From Spirosoma utsteinense (GTDB taxonomy: Bacteria; Bacteroidota; Bacteroidia; Cytophagales; Spirosomataceae), in assembly GCF_014282275.1 (NCBI RefSeq), contig NZ_VFIA01000002.1, positions 124,001-188,000 on the forward strand: a DNA stretch of 64,000 nt. The letters are read 5' to 3'. Position 1 is the first letter of the stretch; every line of letters starts with the position of its first letter. Both the position numbers and the translations under genes were made by a program. Shown here in pieces: positions 16,418-25,532 of this stretch. The notes below the pieces were generated by a model that saw only the letters and a program-made list of their open reading frames with translations, did no database searches and was not told the DNA's origin.

Positions 16418-19030
16418 ATGGATTTCTACGTCACGCCGATTACCGATGTTGCCCGTTCGCTGGATACGTCCCCCGCCGGGCTCAGCGCCGAAACGGCCCG
16501 GCAGCGGCTGGCCAAAGCTGGCCCTAACCAGATTACCGACGTCCGCAAAAAGACCGTCTGGCTCATTCTGCTACACCAGTTTACCGATGTCATGATTCTG
16601 GTCCTTATCGCAGCCGCTATTATTTCGGTGGCGGTGGGCGAAGAGAAATCGGCCTACGTAATTCTGGCCATTGTACTGCTCAATGCGCTGATCGGGTTTA
16701 TTCAGGAGTACCGGGCCGAGAAATCGATGGAAGCCCTCAAAAAGATGGCGGCCAATCAGGCCCATGTACGGCGAAACGGACAAACGCTGTTGGTGGCCAC
16801 TGCCGACCTGGTACCGGGCGATGTGGCGCTGCTCGAAGCCGGTATGATTATTCCCGCCGACGTTCGGTTTCTGGATACCCACGCGCTCAAAGTCGATGAG
16901 TCGTCACTGACGGGCGAATCGGATAACGTCGAGAAAAAACCGGATGCGCTTCCCCCCGGTGAGTATCCGCTCGGCGACCGGGTGAATATGGGCTACAAGG
17001 GTACGTTCGTAACGAATGGGCGCGCCACCGCCTATGTCGTCGCCACGGGGATGAACACCGAACTGGGAAAAATTGCCCGACTGATCCAGCGCGACGAAAC
17101 AAACACCCCCCTCCAGAAACGGCTGGCCATCTTTGGCAAAGGCCTGTCGGTTGGGGCACTGGTCATTTGCGGGCTCTTCTTCGTGGCCGGGTGGTTACGC
17201 GGTGAGCCGCTACTGAATTTGCTGCTGGTCTCCATTTCATTAGCCGTAGCTGCTATTCCCGAAGCCCTGCCCGCCGTGGTTACCATTGCCCTGGCCCTGG
17301 GTGCCAAACGCCTGGTAAAGAATAACGCCCTCATCCGCCGGCTGCCGGCCGTTGAAACGCTGGGGTCGGTCACCTACATCTGCACCGACAAAACCGGCAC
17401 CCTGACGCTCAACAAGATGACAGTGGAGGAAGTCGACAAATCGCCCGATTTCTCCCTGCCCGGCTTATCCAATGGCGACGCACTGCTCACCGCGCTGGCA
17501 CTCAATAACGACGTCACCAGGGATGATGACGGACACTGGCTGGGCGAATCCACCGAAGTAGCGCTGGCCCGGTATGCCGCCGACAGAGACTATGAGCGAA
17601 CAACGCTCGAATCCCGGTTCCCGCGCATTGCCGAACTCCCATTCGACTCAGACCGCAAGTGTATGACCACCCTCCACCAAACCGACAAGGGCGTGCTGGT
17701 TATCACCAAAGGGGCCGTGGGGTCGTTGTTCACCCAGCTCGAAGCCGGCCAGCAAACGGCCGTTCCCGATCTGAGACAACGCGTCGACGCGATGGCCGAA
17801 CGGGGCTACCGGACGCTGGGCTACGCTGGCAAGCTGTTACCTAAACTCCCAGCCACCCTTACCCCCGCCACCATCGAATCCGACCTGACGTTTATGGGGT
17901 TCGTGGGCCTCATAGACCCGCCCCGACACGAAGCCCGGCAGGCCGTAGCCGAATGCAAACAGGCCGGCATCGTTACGGTCATGATCACCGGCGACCATAA
18001 GCTAACCGCCCGATCCATTGCCGAAACCCTGGGTATTGTTTCATCAGCCGATGATCTGGTACTGACCGGACCGGAACTGGCCAAACTGGATGAGCCTGCG
18101 TTCGCAGCCATCGTCGAAAAGGTGCGGGTATATGCGCGTGTCGATCCGGCGCAGAAGCTCCGGATCATTCAGGCACTACAGACCCGCGACCAGTTCGTAG
18201 CCATGACCGGCGACGGGGTCAACGATGCGCCGGCCCTGAAAAACGCCGACATCGGCATCGCCATGGGCATCAACGGGACGGAGGTGGCCAAAGAAGCCGC
18301 ACACATGATCCTGCTCGACGATAACTTTGCCACCATTGTTAAAGCGGTTAAGCACGGCCGACGGATCTACGATAACATCCTGAAGTTTATCCGCTACATC
18401 ATGTCGGGCAACGCAGGCGAGATGGTCGCGATTTTCGCAGCGCCTTTTCTCGGCCTGCCTATTCCGTTGCTGGCGATCCATATTTTGTGGGTCAATCTGC
18501 TGACGGATGGATTGCCCGGCCTGGCACTGGCCTACGAACCCGCCGAAAAAAGCAGCATGGAACGCCCGCCCATCGACCCCCGGCAAACTATTTTCGGCGA
18601 TGGGCTGGGCTGGTTCATTGTCTGGGTGGGTTTTCTGATTGGGGCCGTTACCCTGGGTATCGAAGCCTGGGCTATTGACCGGGGCGTTGATCACTGGCAA
18701 ACCATGACCTTTACCGTACTCTGCTTCAGTCAGCTGGGTAATGCCATCGCAATCCGGTCCCGGCAGTGGTCGGTGTTCAGCATTGGCCTGTTGGCCAACA
18801 AACGCATGCTGGCCGCCATTCTGATTACCGTTGCCGGTCAGCTGATGATTATATATACCCCGTTCTTCAATGACCTCTTCAGTACAAAGCCGCTGACCTG
18901 GACCGAACTGGGCGTTACCGTAGCCGTATCGAGCCTTACGTTCTGGGCCGTCGAGCTGGTAAAACTGATTCAGCGCAAACGGAGTAAACGCGTTCAGTTA
19001 CCAACAAACATGAGTCATCCCGAATGTTAA
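16418..19030 (+). CDS. P-type cation ATPase (Ca2+-ATPase, PacL/SERCA-like)
   Basis: An 870-residue P2-type ATPase with an N-terminal cation ATPase domain, TGES (165-168) in the actuator, the M4 motif PEALP (281-285), the phosphorylation site D324-KTGTLT and the hinge MTGDGVNDAP (about 596-605). About ten membrane helices end in the NLLTDGLPGLALA segment of M6 and a C-terminal domain. M4 and M6 fit calcium or a related divalent cation. Export from the cytoplasm is inferred from the family. The last residues (SHPEC) are encoded by the outermost arm of a large nested palindrome, so the natural C-terminus may have been altered. Confidence 0.9.
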   Translation: MDFYVTPITDVARSLDTSPAGLSAETARQRLAKAGPNQITDVRKKTVWLILLHQFTDVMILVLIAAAIISVAVGEEKSAYVILAIVLLNALIGFIQEYRAEKSMEALKKMAANQAHVRRNGQTLLVATADLVPGDVALLEAGMIIPADVRFLDTHALKVDESSLTGESDNVEKKPDALPPGEYPLGDRVNMGYKGTFVTNGRATAYVVATGMNTELGKIARLIQRDETNTPLQKRLAIFGKGLSVGALVICGLFFVAGWLRGEPLLNLLLVSISLAVAAIPEALPAVVTIALALGAKRLVKNNALIRRLPAVETLGSVTYICTDKTGTLTLNKMTVEEVDKSPDFSLPGLSNGDALLTALALNNDVTRDDDGHWLGESTEVALARYAADRDYERTTLESRFPRIAELPFDSDRKCMTTLHQTDKGVLVITKGAVGSLFTQLEAGQQTAVPDLRQRVDAMAERGYRTLGYAGKLLPKLPATLTPATIESDLTFMGFVGLIDPPRHEARQAVAECKQAGIVTVMITGDHKLTARSIAETLGIVSSADDLVLTGPELAKLDEPAFAAIVEKVRVYARVDPAQKLRIIQALQTRDQFVAMTGDGVNDAPALKNADIGIAMGINGTEVAKEAAHMILLDDNFATIVKAVKHGRRIYDNILKFIRYIMSGNAGEMVAIFAAPFLGLPIPLLAIHILWVNLLTDGLPGLALAYEPAEKSSMERPPIDPRQTIFGDGLGWFIVWVGFLIGAVTLGIEAWAIDRGVDHWQTMTFTVLCFSQLGNAIAIRSRQWSVFSIGLLANKRMLAAILITVAGQLMIIYTPFFNDLFSTKPLTWTELGVTVAVSSLTFWAVELVKLIQRKRSKRVQLPTNMSHPEC

Positions 19031-19415
19031 AAGTCGCTATCTTTTTAGAAAACAAGGGTATTAGGCGTGGTGTCAGGTACCTTGACCTACCGTGTATACA
19101 CTTCTTTTTTTCCTACAGAAAAGCCCGGTAGGGGCGACATGTCAATAGAAAAGAAAGAAGGAATAGCCCCCTAAAGCGCCGTAGGTGCGACCTAATCCAG
19201 TTCAGTTAGGTCGCACCTACGGCGCTTTAGAGAGGATAGGAGCGCTACCAACTAGTGACAGGTCGCCCTTACGGGGCTAGCTGACCAAGGCTGGAGATCT
19301 ACTCCGACAATACGGCACTTGACCTGACGCCACGCCCCCACAGATGTGCCGGAACCAGGCAGCTTTTTGGGTAAGGTTTTTCCGAAGTGTAACGATTCGT
19401 TAAATTCGGGATGAC
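19014..19415. repeat. Nested palindrome of about 400 bp with four arm pairs
   Basis: Arm pairs from outside in: GTCATCCCGAATGTTAA (19014-19030) with TTAAATTCGGGATGAC (19400-19415); GGCGTGGTGTCAGGTA (19064-19079) with GACCTGACGCCACGCC (19321-19336); 21-nt arms 19124-19144 with 19256-19276 (CCCGGTAGGGGCGAC and TCGCCCTTACGGGG cores); perfect 25-nt arms 19171-19195 with 19206-19230 around a 10-nt loop. No gene lies inside. It separates the convergent ATPase and DUF1003 genes. Confidence 0.8.
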
Positions 19416-19431
19416 ACATCGGTTGACCAGA

Positions 19432-20025
19432 TCACTCGTGCCCGTTACAGACAAGAGTATGTTCATGGACCTCGGGATTGGTCAGGATACAGTCGAGTTT
19501 ATCATTGATCTGCTGAAGTAAGATGAACTGTTTTTCCTGCGTATCGAACAGGGTTTTAATTTGCTCTTCCAGCAGCAGATCTATTTTCTGATTGATACTT
19601 CGAATCTGCATTTCCGCCTTCAGATTGATCATGTAATCGTTTTCACTTCGCATGCGGTCTTTCTCTTCCTGCCGGTTTTGACTCATCATAATGATCGGAG
19701 CCTGCAGGGCAGCAATGCACGACAGGATCAGGTTCATCAGAATGAAGGGATACGGGTCAAATTTGTAGTGACCGATGGCCAGCACATTGAACGTGATCCA
19801 GCCCGTGAGGATGATGCCGAACAGAATGATGAACCGCCAGCTTCCGCCAAACTGCGCCACCTTATCCGATAGCTTCTGCCCCGGCGTCACTACTTCCAGC
19901 GGGGGGTTTACTAGGTTTTGAATAATGAGCTGCTCGGCTTCGAGGGTCTCCTTCACGATCCGGTGTAATTTCTCCAGATGTGCATTTTCATCAAAGAGCA
20001 GTTGATCAATTTCTGTGTTGTTCAT
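19432..20025 (-). CDS. DUF1003 membrane protein
   Basis: A 197-residue protein with two membrane helices (about 64-82 and 95-112) in the DUF1003 core: SWRFIILFG, then DPYPFILMNLILSCIAALQAP and IIMMSQNRQ. A charged coiled-coil-like C-terminal half follows. Members are common in bacteria and have no assigned function. Between its start and the phosphorylase gene (20026-20301) I see no feature beyond the expected divergent promoters. Confidence 0.85.
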   Translation of the reverse strand: MNNTEIDQLLFDENAHLEKLHRIVKETLEAEQLIIQNLVNPPLEVVTPGQKLSDKVAQFGGSWRFIILFGIILTGWITFNVLAIGHYKFDPYPFILMNLILSCIAALQAPIIMMSQNRQEEKDRMRSENDYMINLKAEMQIRSINQKIDLLLEEQIKTLFDTQEKQFILLQQINDKLDCILTNPEVHEHTLVCNGHE

Positions 20026-20301
20026 ATCCGATGTTCACGGGAATTAAAAGGGTAATAACGACTCGTTGGCTGACCGAAAATAAACGGTTCAACCTCCCCG
20101 GGGATTCCGTCAGCGCCAAAGAGCGGGATGATCGTATGAACGCGAATAACGGCATTGACAGCTGGCCATTCGTTGATCTCCGACAGGCCATGAGCTGATA
20201 CCTGTCAGGCTGATAAGAATCAGGGGCCAGGCTGATGGCTCTCAACCGGGTGGCAATCCCGATGGCAGACCTTCGGGGCAATCTAATCAGTTGCTCACCT
20301 T

Positions 20302-21993
20302 ATGCCCGATACCAGTCCATTTGACGCTGTTGGCGTACCGCTCCAGCCAGCACGCCAGGTAGCTTATTTTTCGATGGAATTCGCGATTGCCCAGCCGCTC
20401 AAGACCTATTCCGGCGGGCTGGGTTTTTTGGCAGGCTCCCACATGCGCAGTGCCTACAGCCTGCAACAGCCCATGACAGGCATCGGTATTCTGTGGAAAT
20501 ACGGCTATTACGATCAGGGCCGAAGAGCAGACCAGACGATGGACATCCTGTTCATGGAGAAACAGTACAGCTTCCTTGAGCCAACAAACCTGAAATTCCA
20601 GATTCAGGTCAACCACGCGCCTGTCTGGGTGACCGCTTATTATTTGCCGCCCCCGGTTTTCGGTACGGCCCCGCTGTATTTTCTGTCCACCGACCTGCCC
20701 GAAAACGACTACCTGTCCCGGACGATCTGCCACCGGCTGTATGACCCCAATCCCGAAACCCGTATTGCGGCCAGTATCCTGCTCGGTATCGGTGGGGCCA
20801 GGCTACTGGAACAACTGTCTATCTGCCCCGACGTGTACCACATGAACGAAAGCCACCCGCTGCCCCTGGCATTTTATCTCTACAACCAGTTGGGTAGCGC
20901 AGAAGCCGTTCGGGAACGACTGGTGTTTACCACGCACACGCCGGAAGAGGCCGGAAACCCTTGTTCCGACAGCCGGCTGCTGGACCGGATGGGCTTTTTC
21001 GACTACCTGCCGCTGGATCAGGTCCGGCTTTTGACCGGTATCGCCGACGATTCCTTCAACTGGGCATTGGGTGCGCTTCGGCTGGCGGGCCGCGCTAATG
21101 CAGTATCTAAAAAGCACCGCGCCGTTTCCGAACAGCTATGGCAGAACTACCCGGACTTGTGCCCCATTATTGCTATCACCAACGCCCAGAACCGGTTGTT
21201 CTGGGGCGACCCCTTGCTGGATGTGGCGGCTGCCAGCGACGACGGCCCGGCCCTGACAGCCCGCAAGAAGTCGGGCAAGCAGGCACTGTTCGACGAAGTA
21301 GCCGATCAGACAGGCGACCTCTATAATCCCGATATATTCACGCTGGTATGGGCCCGTCGGTTTGCGGGCTACAAACGCGCCGACCTCCTCCTGACAGACC
21401 CGGCCCGGCTCGACCGCTTGCTGACCAACCCACGCTACCCCGTTCAGTTCATCTGGGCCGGCAAACCGTATCCCTACGATTATGGCAGTGTCGGCACCTT
21501 CGATCGGCTGGTTCATCTGGCCCGCCATTACGTGAACTGTGCCGTGCTGGTGGGCTACGAGCTTAAGCTCTCCAGGCTGCTCAAACGGGGTGCCGACCTT
21601 TGGTTGAACACCCCCCGGCTGACGCGCGAAGCCTCCGGAACCAGCGGAATGACGGCGGCCATGAACGGCGCTATCAACTGCTCGACCAACGATGGCTGGG
21701 TACCGGAGTTCGCCCGGAACGGCATCAACAGTTTTGTTTTGCCCGAAGCCGATCCTGCCTGGCCCGCACACGAACAGGACGCCTTCGATGCCGATAACTT
21801 GTTTACACTGCTGGAGACGGTCATTCTGCCGATGTATTACGAACAACCGGATCAATGGCTGTCGATACAAAAAAACAGTTTACACGATATTATCCCCTAT
21901 TTCGACGCCGACCGGATGGCAGCCGAGTATTACCAGACCCTATACGCACTGCCTCAGCCCGTTAATCAGGCTGCCGAACACCAGTCGGCCTGA
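20302..21993 (+). CDS. Short alpha-glucan phosphorylase-like protein (GT35) lacking the PLP lysine
   Basis: A 563-residue GT35 protein of the short bacterial type. It has an N-terminal YFSMEFAI and YSGGLGFLAG, VYHMNESH, TTHTPEEAGN, VWARRFAGYKRADL and the normally PLP-binding motif as EASGTSGMTAAMNG. In active phosphorylases this motif reads ...GMKAAMNG with Lys bound to pyridoxal phosphate; here residue 451 is Thr (codon ACG). The remaining glycan and phosphate-site segments look intact. The protein may therefore be inactive, act by another chemistry, or serve as a glucan-binding partner. It stands alone, with no other glycogen gene adjacent. Confidence 0.8.
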   Translation: MPDTSPFDAVGVPLQPARQVAYFSMEFAIAQPLKTYSGGLGFLAGSHMRSAYSLQQPMTGIGILWKYGYYDQGRRADQTMDILFMEKQYSFLEPTNLKFQIQVNHAPVWVTAYYLPPPVFGTAPLYFLSTDLPENDYLSRTICHRLYDPNPETRIAASILLGIGGARLLEQLSICPDVYHMNESHPLPLAFYLYNQLGSAEAVRERLVFTTHTPEEAGNPCSDSRLLDRMGFFDYLPLDQVRLLTGIADDSFNWALGALRLAGRANAVSKKHRAVSEQLWQNYPDLCPIIAITNAQNRLFWGDPLLDVAAASDDGPALTARKKSGKQALFDEVADQTGDLYNPDIFTLVWARRFAGYKRADLLLTDPARLDRLLTNPRYPVQFIWAGKPYPYDYGSVGTFDRLVHLARHYVNCAVLVGYELKLSRLLKRGADLWLNTPRLTREASGTSGMTAAMNGAINCSTNDGWVPEFARNGINSFVLPEADPAWPAHEQDAFDADNLFTLLETVILPMYYEQPDQWLSIQKNSLHDIIPYFDADRMAAEYYQTLYALPQPVNQAAEHQSA

Positions 21994-22019
21994 GCGGGAT
22001 GACTACTCTTTTCAGCGAA

Positions 22020-22174
22020 CCTGTTTAGGATTACTGGCCGGACGTGGCCGGTCGTAGCCTGGACGGCCATGTCCGGGTGAGAGAAATACATAGTTCACGC
22101 CCGGACGTGGCCGTCCAGGCTACGACCGACCCCTGGCTGAATGAAACAGGGGCCAACGTGAAATCCTAAACAGG
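22020..22174. mobile_element. Palindromic 155-bp element with 13-bp terminal inverted repeats, copy 2
   Basis: Perfect ends CCTGTTTAGGATT and AATCCTAAACAGG enclose internal arms GTCGTAGCCTGGACGGCC / GGCCGTCCAGGCTACGAC. It differs from copy 1 by scattered, often compensatory changes (TTGTAG/CTACAA versus TCGTAG/CTACGA), which indicates selection for pairing. It begins 27 bp after the phosphorylase stop. Confidence 0.8.
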
Positions 22175-22216
22175 CTCAGCGTACTAATAAACCATTGATT
22201 CATAAACACTACCGAA

Positions 22217-22600
22217 ATGATCTCCTCAAAAAAACTGGGCATCTGGATGGACCATTCCAACGCTAACCTCATGGAATTTACCAGGGACCCGCTCGAGACC
22301 CGCGTCCTCTCCGCCGACTTCTCTCACCAGGATAAAGTGCATACGCTGAACAGAAGCGAAGCGGTGATGCACAACAGAGAACAGCACCAGAAGGGAGACT
22401 ATTACAAACGGCTGAGCGAAGTAATCCGCAATTATGACGACGTGCTTCTGTTCGGCCCCACCGATGCCAAAACAGAACTGTTCAATCAGTTACGGCTGGA
22501 TCACCGTTTCGAAACGATAAAAATAGCGGTTCAGCAGACCGATAAAATGACCGACAATCAGCAACATGCGTTTGTCAAAGACTATTTTTCCCGGCACTGA
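22217..22600 (+). CDS. Conserved hypothetical protein with WMDHSNANLMEF motif
   Basis: A 127-residue soluble protein. The N-terminal GIWMDHSNANLMEF and the C-terminal DDVLLFGPTDAKTELFNQL resemble small Bacteroidota proteins of an RNase H/eRF1-like fold. This is recalled only as a pattern, and no function can be assigned. Start ATG at 22217, 42 bp after the palindromic element. Confidence 0.65.
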   Translation: MISSKKLGIWMDHSNANLMEFTRDPLETRVLSADFSHQDKVHTLNRSEAVMHNREQHQKGDYYKRLSEVIRNYDDVLLFGPTDAKTELFNQLRLDHRFETIKIAVQQTDKMTDNQQHAFVKDYFSRH

Positions 22601-22710
22601 CGCAGCAGCGTATCCCCGGCGAGGGAGAACTTAATGCCATTATGAAGCATAGTACCGTTAGCAGACAATACCAGCTGATTCCGGTTGCTGTATGGGAGAC
22701 GTGTTTTCAT
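22582..22710 (-). CDS. Possible small protein (42 residues)
   Basis: ATG at 22710 opens a frame MKTRLPYSNRNQLV... ending DTLLRQCREK. It overlaps the 3' end of the opposite gene by 19 bp. The composition is balanced and protein-like, but no family or ribosome-binding site is recognised, so this may be chance. Confidence 0.25.
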   Translation of the reverse strand: MKTRLPYSNRNQLVLSANGTMLHNGIKFSLAGDTLLRQCREK

Positions 22711-23116
22711 GAGTTGGGCAGGTGCGTTGAAGACACCGCTGTAAAGGTGAGCGCTGGAACTCGCCCCGGCTATTAAGCCTGCTCACAAACAGTGTTGATC
22801 GTTCCAAACAGCTGTCAACGCGCCCCATCCCGGCTATCGCTGCCCAGAATGGCGACTGGGCTTTATTTGCTGGCAGTCAGCAGGTTGGTCCATGAAGATA
22901 ATCAGGCAAATGGGCGTTTTAAGTCAGTTCTAGCCAGATACCCGACCCGTAGCTTTGACTTCTGTAACGGTAACCTATATACTTTGCCTGAATCAGGAAA
23001 AGCAGCGCTCGTTCCGAGGCAAAGTAGCGGAGAACCAAGTGCAACGAGCGGCTTTACCCCTTCCGGCCAGATAGCCTTTCGCCACTGATTTGTTATTGTT
23101 TAAACAATTACCTGTC
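22711..23116. other. Intergenic stretch, no gene supported
   Basis: The open frame at 22792-23088 (98 codons) has skewed composition and no recognisable motif. No convincing promoter, hairpin or RNA is seen. Confidence 0.5.
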
Positions 23117-24469
23117 ATGAACGGACTTGACCAAAACCTGACCCCTTACCTTATTGCCCAGGGCGTATCGGTGCTTTTTCTGCTGGCCGCCTGGCATAGC
23201 ACCCGGTTGGCGCGGTTGCTCTTTGCGCTTCTGTTCATCGGCGCATCCGGCACCAATTTCTTCTTTGGCCTGACCAATCCCGCTATCTACCAGACGTACG
23301 CGGCCTTTGCCATTTCGCCCTATCGGGCCTTTATCAGTGGCTGGTTCAGTTCGCATAGCGGGCTGATTGTGCCGGTGATTGCTACCGGCCAACTCCTGAT
23401 TGGTATTGGCATGCTCCTGAACGGCGCGTGGGTACGCTGGGCCAGTATAGGCGCTATCCTATTCCTGCTGAACATCATTCCCCTGCTGGTCGGATCTGGC
23501 TTTCCGTTTTCGCTGGTCGTAGCCTGGGCCGCGTGGATCGTTCTGTCAACTGACAGCCGGGCTTATCTGTGGCAGGCAGCGCCAGTCACGCCAAATGTAT
23601 CCCCGCCCCTTTCGCAGCTGGCCTCGATTGTGGCAATCCTGGCGGCTATCACCTCGATAACGAGTCTTTTTTTCAGTCAGCTATACCGCGACAACACCTT
23701 TGTAAAAACGGTCTGGCACGCCAACGACTGGGTAACGGTCGGCCTGTCGGTGACCACACTCCTTTGTATCACCCTGGCGAAACGACAGCCGAAAGCCCGG
23801 CTTATCGTGGCGGGTCTACTGGGTTATTTCGTCTATAATTATGCGTTCTATCTGGTCGGTGCGGCTTTTAATGTACTGTTTCTGTTGTATGTCGGTATCG
23901 TGGCGCTGGGTCTGGTAGCACTGATCGGCCTATTGGTTTCACTACCTGTTTATTCCTTGCGGCCCGGCCCGAACGGCCTTCGATACGTGGCCGTTTATCT
24001 TGCCGGCATTGCGCTGATGCTGCTTCTGGTTGAACTACCGCCCATCGGCAGGTTTCTGACTACGGGTATACTACCGGATATGGTTATAAAATCGGCCCAT
24101 CCCACCAGCATCGTATACGCCCTCGATCTGTCGCTGATCGTACCCGCCTGTCTGCTGGGGGCTGTGTGGCTCTGGCAGCGGAAACCCTGGGGCCCGGTAG
24201 TGGCCGCCATCATGCTGGTGAAAGGTGTGGCTTATGGTCTCGTGCTTTGCGCCGGGGCGCTGTTGCTGGTAAGCCGGGGCATCGGGACCGACCCCCTGTT
24301 GGCATTTTACGTTGTGCTGGTGCTGGGCGGGCGGGCCAGTCTGGTTGTCTTGTTTAAGGCACTTGCGGGGTATACTCCGTCATCTTCCCAGCCTCACACC
24401 CTTGCTGCTGCCAACGCACCGGTTCCTCTTAAAACCCATCAGTTACCACAGACTACGCCATCACTCTAA
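23117..24469 (+). CDS. Polytopic membrane protein of unknown function
   Basis: A 450-residue, strongly hydrophobic protein with about eleven to twelve membrane helices and a short polar C-terminal tail rich in Ser, Pro and Thr. The early segment TNFFFGLTNPAIYQTYA and a repeated pattern of helix pairs are visible. I do not recognise a transporter signature. ATG at 23117 (MNGLDQNLTPY) is preferred to the TTG nine codons upstream. It has its own terminator and no co-directional neighbour within 600 bp. Confidence 0.7.
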   Translation: MNGLDQNLTPYLIAQGVSVLFLLAAWHSTRLARLLFALLFIGASGTNFFFGLTNPAIYQTYAAFAISPYRAFISGWFSSHSGLIVPVIATGQLLIGIGMLLNGAWVRWASIGAILFLLNIIPLLVGSGFPFSLVVAWAAWIVLSTDSRAYLWQAAPVTPNVSPPLSQLASIVAILAAITSITSLFFSQLYRDNTFVKTVWHANDWVTVGLSVTTLLCITLAKRQPKARLIVAGLLGYFVYNYAFYLVGAAFNVLFLLYVGIVALGLVALIGLLVSLPVYSLRPGPNGLRYVAVYLAGIALMLLLVELPPIGRFLTTGILPDMVIKSAHPTSIVYALDLSLIVPACLLGAVWLWQRKPWGPVVAAIMLVKGVAYGLVLCAGALLLVSRGIGTDPLLAFYVVLVLGGRASLVVLFKALAGYTPSSSQPHTLAAANAPVPLKTHQLPQTTPSL

Positions 24470-24494
24470 CCAAAACCGACAGTGATCAAGCCTA

Positions 24495-24526
24495 AAAGCC
24501 TGTAACGATGCGTTGCGGGCTTTTTT
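24495..24526 (+). terminator. Intrinsic terminator
   Basis: AAGCCTGTAACG pairs with CGTTGCGGGCTT around ATG (one internal mismatch), followed by six T. Confidence 0.75.
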
Positions 24527-24598
24527 GATGCCACTCAGGCAAGCGTAATCCGGAATACAGCGGTATTGCCTCCCGGGCACCGACTGACCTATTAATTC

Positions 24599-24763
24599 AA
24601 CGCGAACTATGGATGATTTTTTGTCATCCCGACGCAAGGAGGGATCTTCGGTAAGTTGGGGCACTTTGTCTTGTCCGAAGATCCCTCCTTGCGTCGGGAT
24701 GACAAAAAGCACCTAATTGAATTCCATTTTTTAACTAAAAATCTATCCATAGTTCACGTTATT
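24599..24763. repeat. Nested palindrome with GTCATCCCGACGCAAGGAGG arms
   Basis: Inner arms 24617-24651 and 24675-24709 (core GTCATCCCGACGCAAGGAGG) are a near-perfect 34-bp inverted repeat. Outer arms AACGCGAACTATGGAT and ATCCATAGTTCACGTT flank it, the right side carrying an extra AT-rich piece. It is likely a dispersed element, related at its tip to the palindrome at 19014. Confidence 0.75.
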
Positions 24764-25071
24764 TCAACATTCTTGTTTAACCAAAACACCATTTAATTTA
24801 TTTTTTCTGGAAAAAAGTTAAACAAACCTTATCTTCACTTCTTCGTAAGCGCAGGCTCTTACGTAAGTCCACACAGTTGTACCCAATGTAGTGCAACAGG
24901 TTATCTCCAGAAAAGCAAACAGATTGGTGGAGGCCCTGGGTTACGCTCAGGCTAGAACCGGCTCAACGCCTTACCCTGCAAATCGCTGGCCGTGCCAGCC
25001 GTCAAGAAGTTTATCGATCGCGTCGGATTGTTCTGAACCGTTTATGCTTACCTCTTTTTCCTCAATAGCCC
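24764..25071. other. Intergenic stretch, nothing recognised
   Basis: An AT-rich first third (poly-A/T runs near 24800) is followed by unremarkable sequence. No gene, hairpin or consensus promoter is seen, although it must contain the promoter of the response regulator. Confidence 0.5.
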
Positions 25072-25419
25072 ATGAAAACTATTCTTGTTATAGAAGACAA
25101 TTTAGCCATTCGTGAAAACACGGTTGAGCTGTTGGAATTGCTGGGTTTTCAGGTTGCTTCGGCTTCAGATGGACGCAGTGGCTTACAACTCATCCAGGAA
25201 ATCAGGCCCGACTCGGTGCTTTGTGATGTTCTCATGCCCGGTATGGATGGGTATGCCGTATTGAGCGAATTACGAAGCCAGGCCTGCTATACACCCATAC
25301 CCTTCTACTTTATGTCTGCTATTGCGGAAGTGAAAGACCGGCAACGTGGGATTGATCTGGGGGCTACGGGTTATCTGATCAAGCCTTTCACCGAGGAGGA
25401 ACTGCTTCAGTGCCTGTAA
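25072..25419 (+). CDS. Single-domain response regulator (CheY-like receiver)
   Basis: A 115-residue receiver domain with no output domain. Acidic pocket E8-D9, phospho-acceptor D52 (CDVLMPGMDGY), switch Ser82 and K104 (LIKPF) are in place. It would be phosphorylated by a histidine kinase encoded elsewhere and act by protein contact or as a phosphate relay. It is monocistronic. Confidence 0.9.
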   Translation: MKTILVIEDNLAIRENTVELLELLGFQVASASDGRSGLQLIQEIRPDSVLCDVLMPGMDGYAVLSELRSQACYTPIPFYFMSAIAEVKDRQRGIDLGATGYLIKPFTEEELLQCL

Positions 25420-25532
25420 ACACGCGCAACAGGCTACCGAAACAAACCGCTCTTTTCGGATAACGTATATACTTGATCGTACGATGTTGCTCTAAGCAAT
25501 CGGGCAGGCACGTTACCAAACTACTCTATCCT

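Noticed and set aside
22792..23088. 98-codon frame before the polytopic membrane protein
   Set aside because: Ser/Arg/Pro-skewed composition and no motif or start signal.
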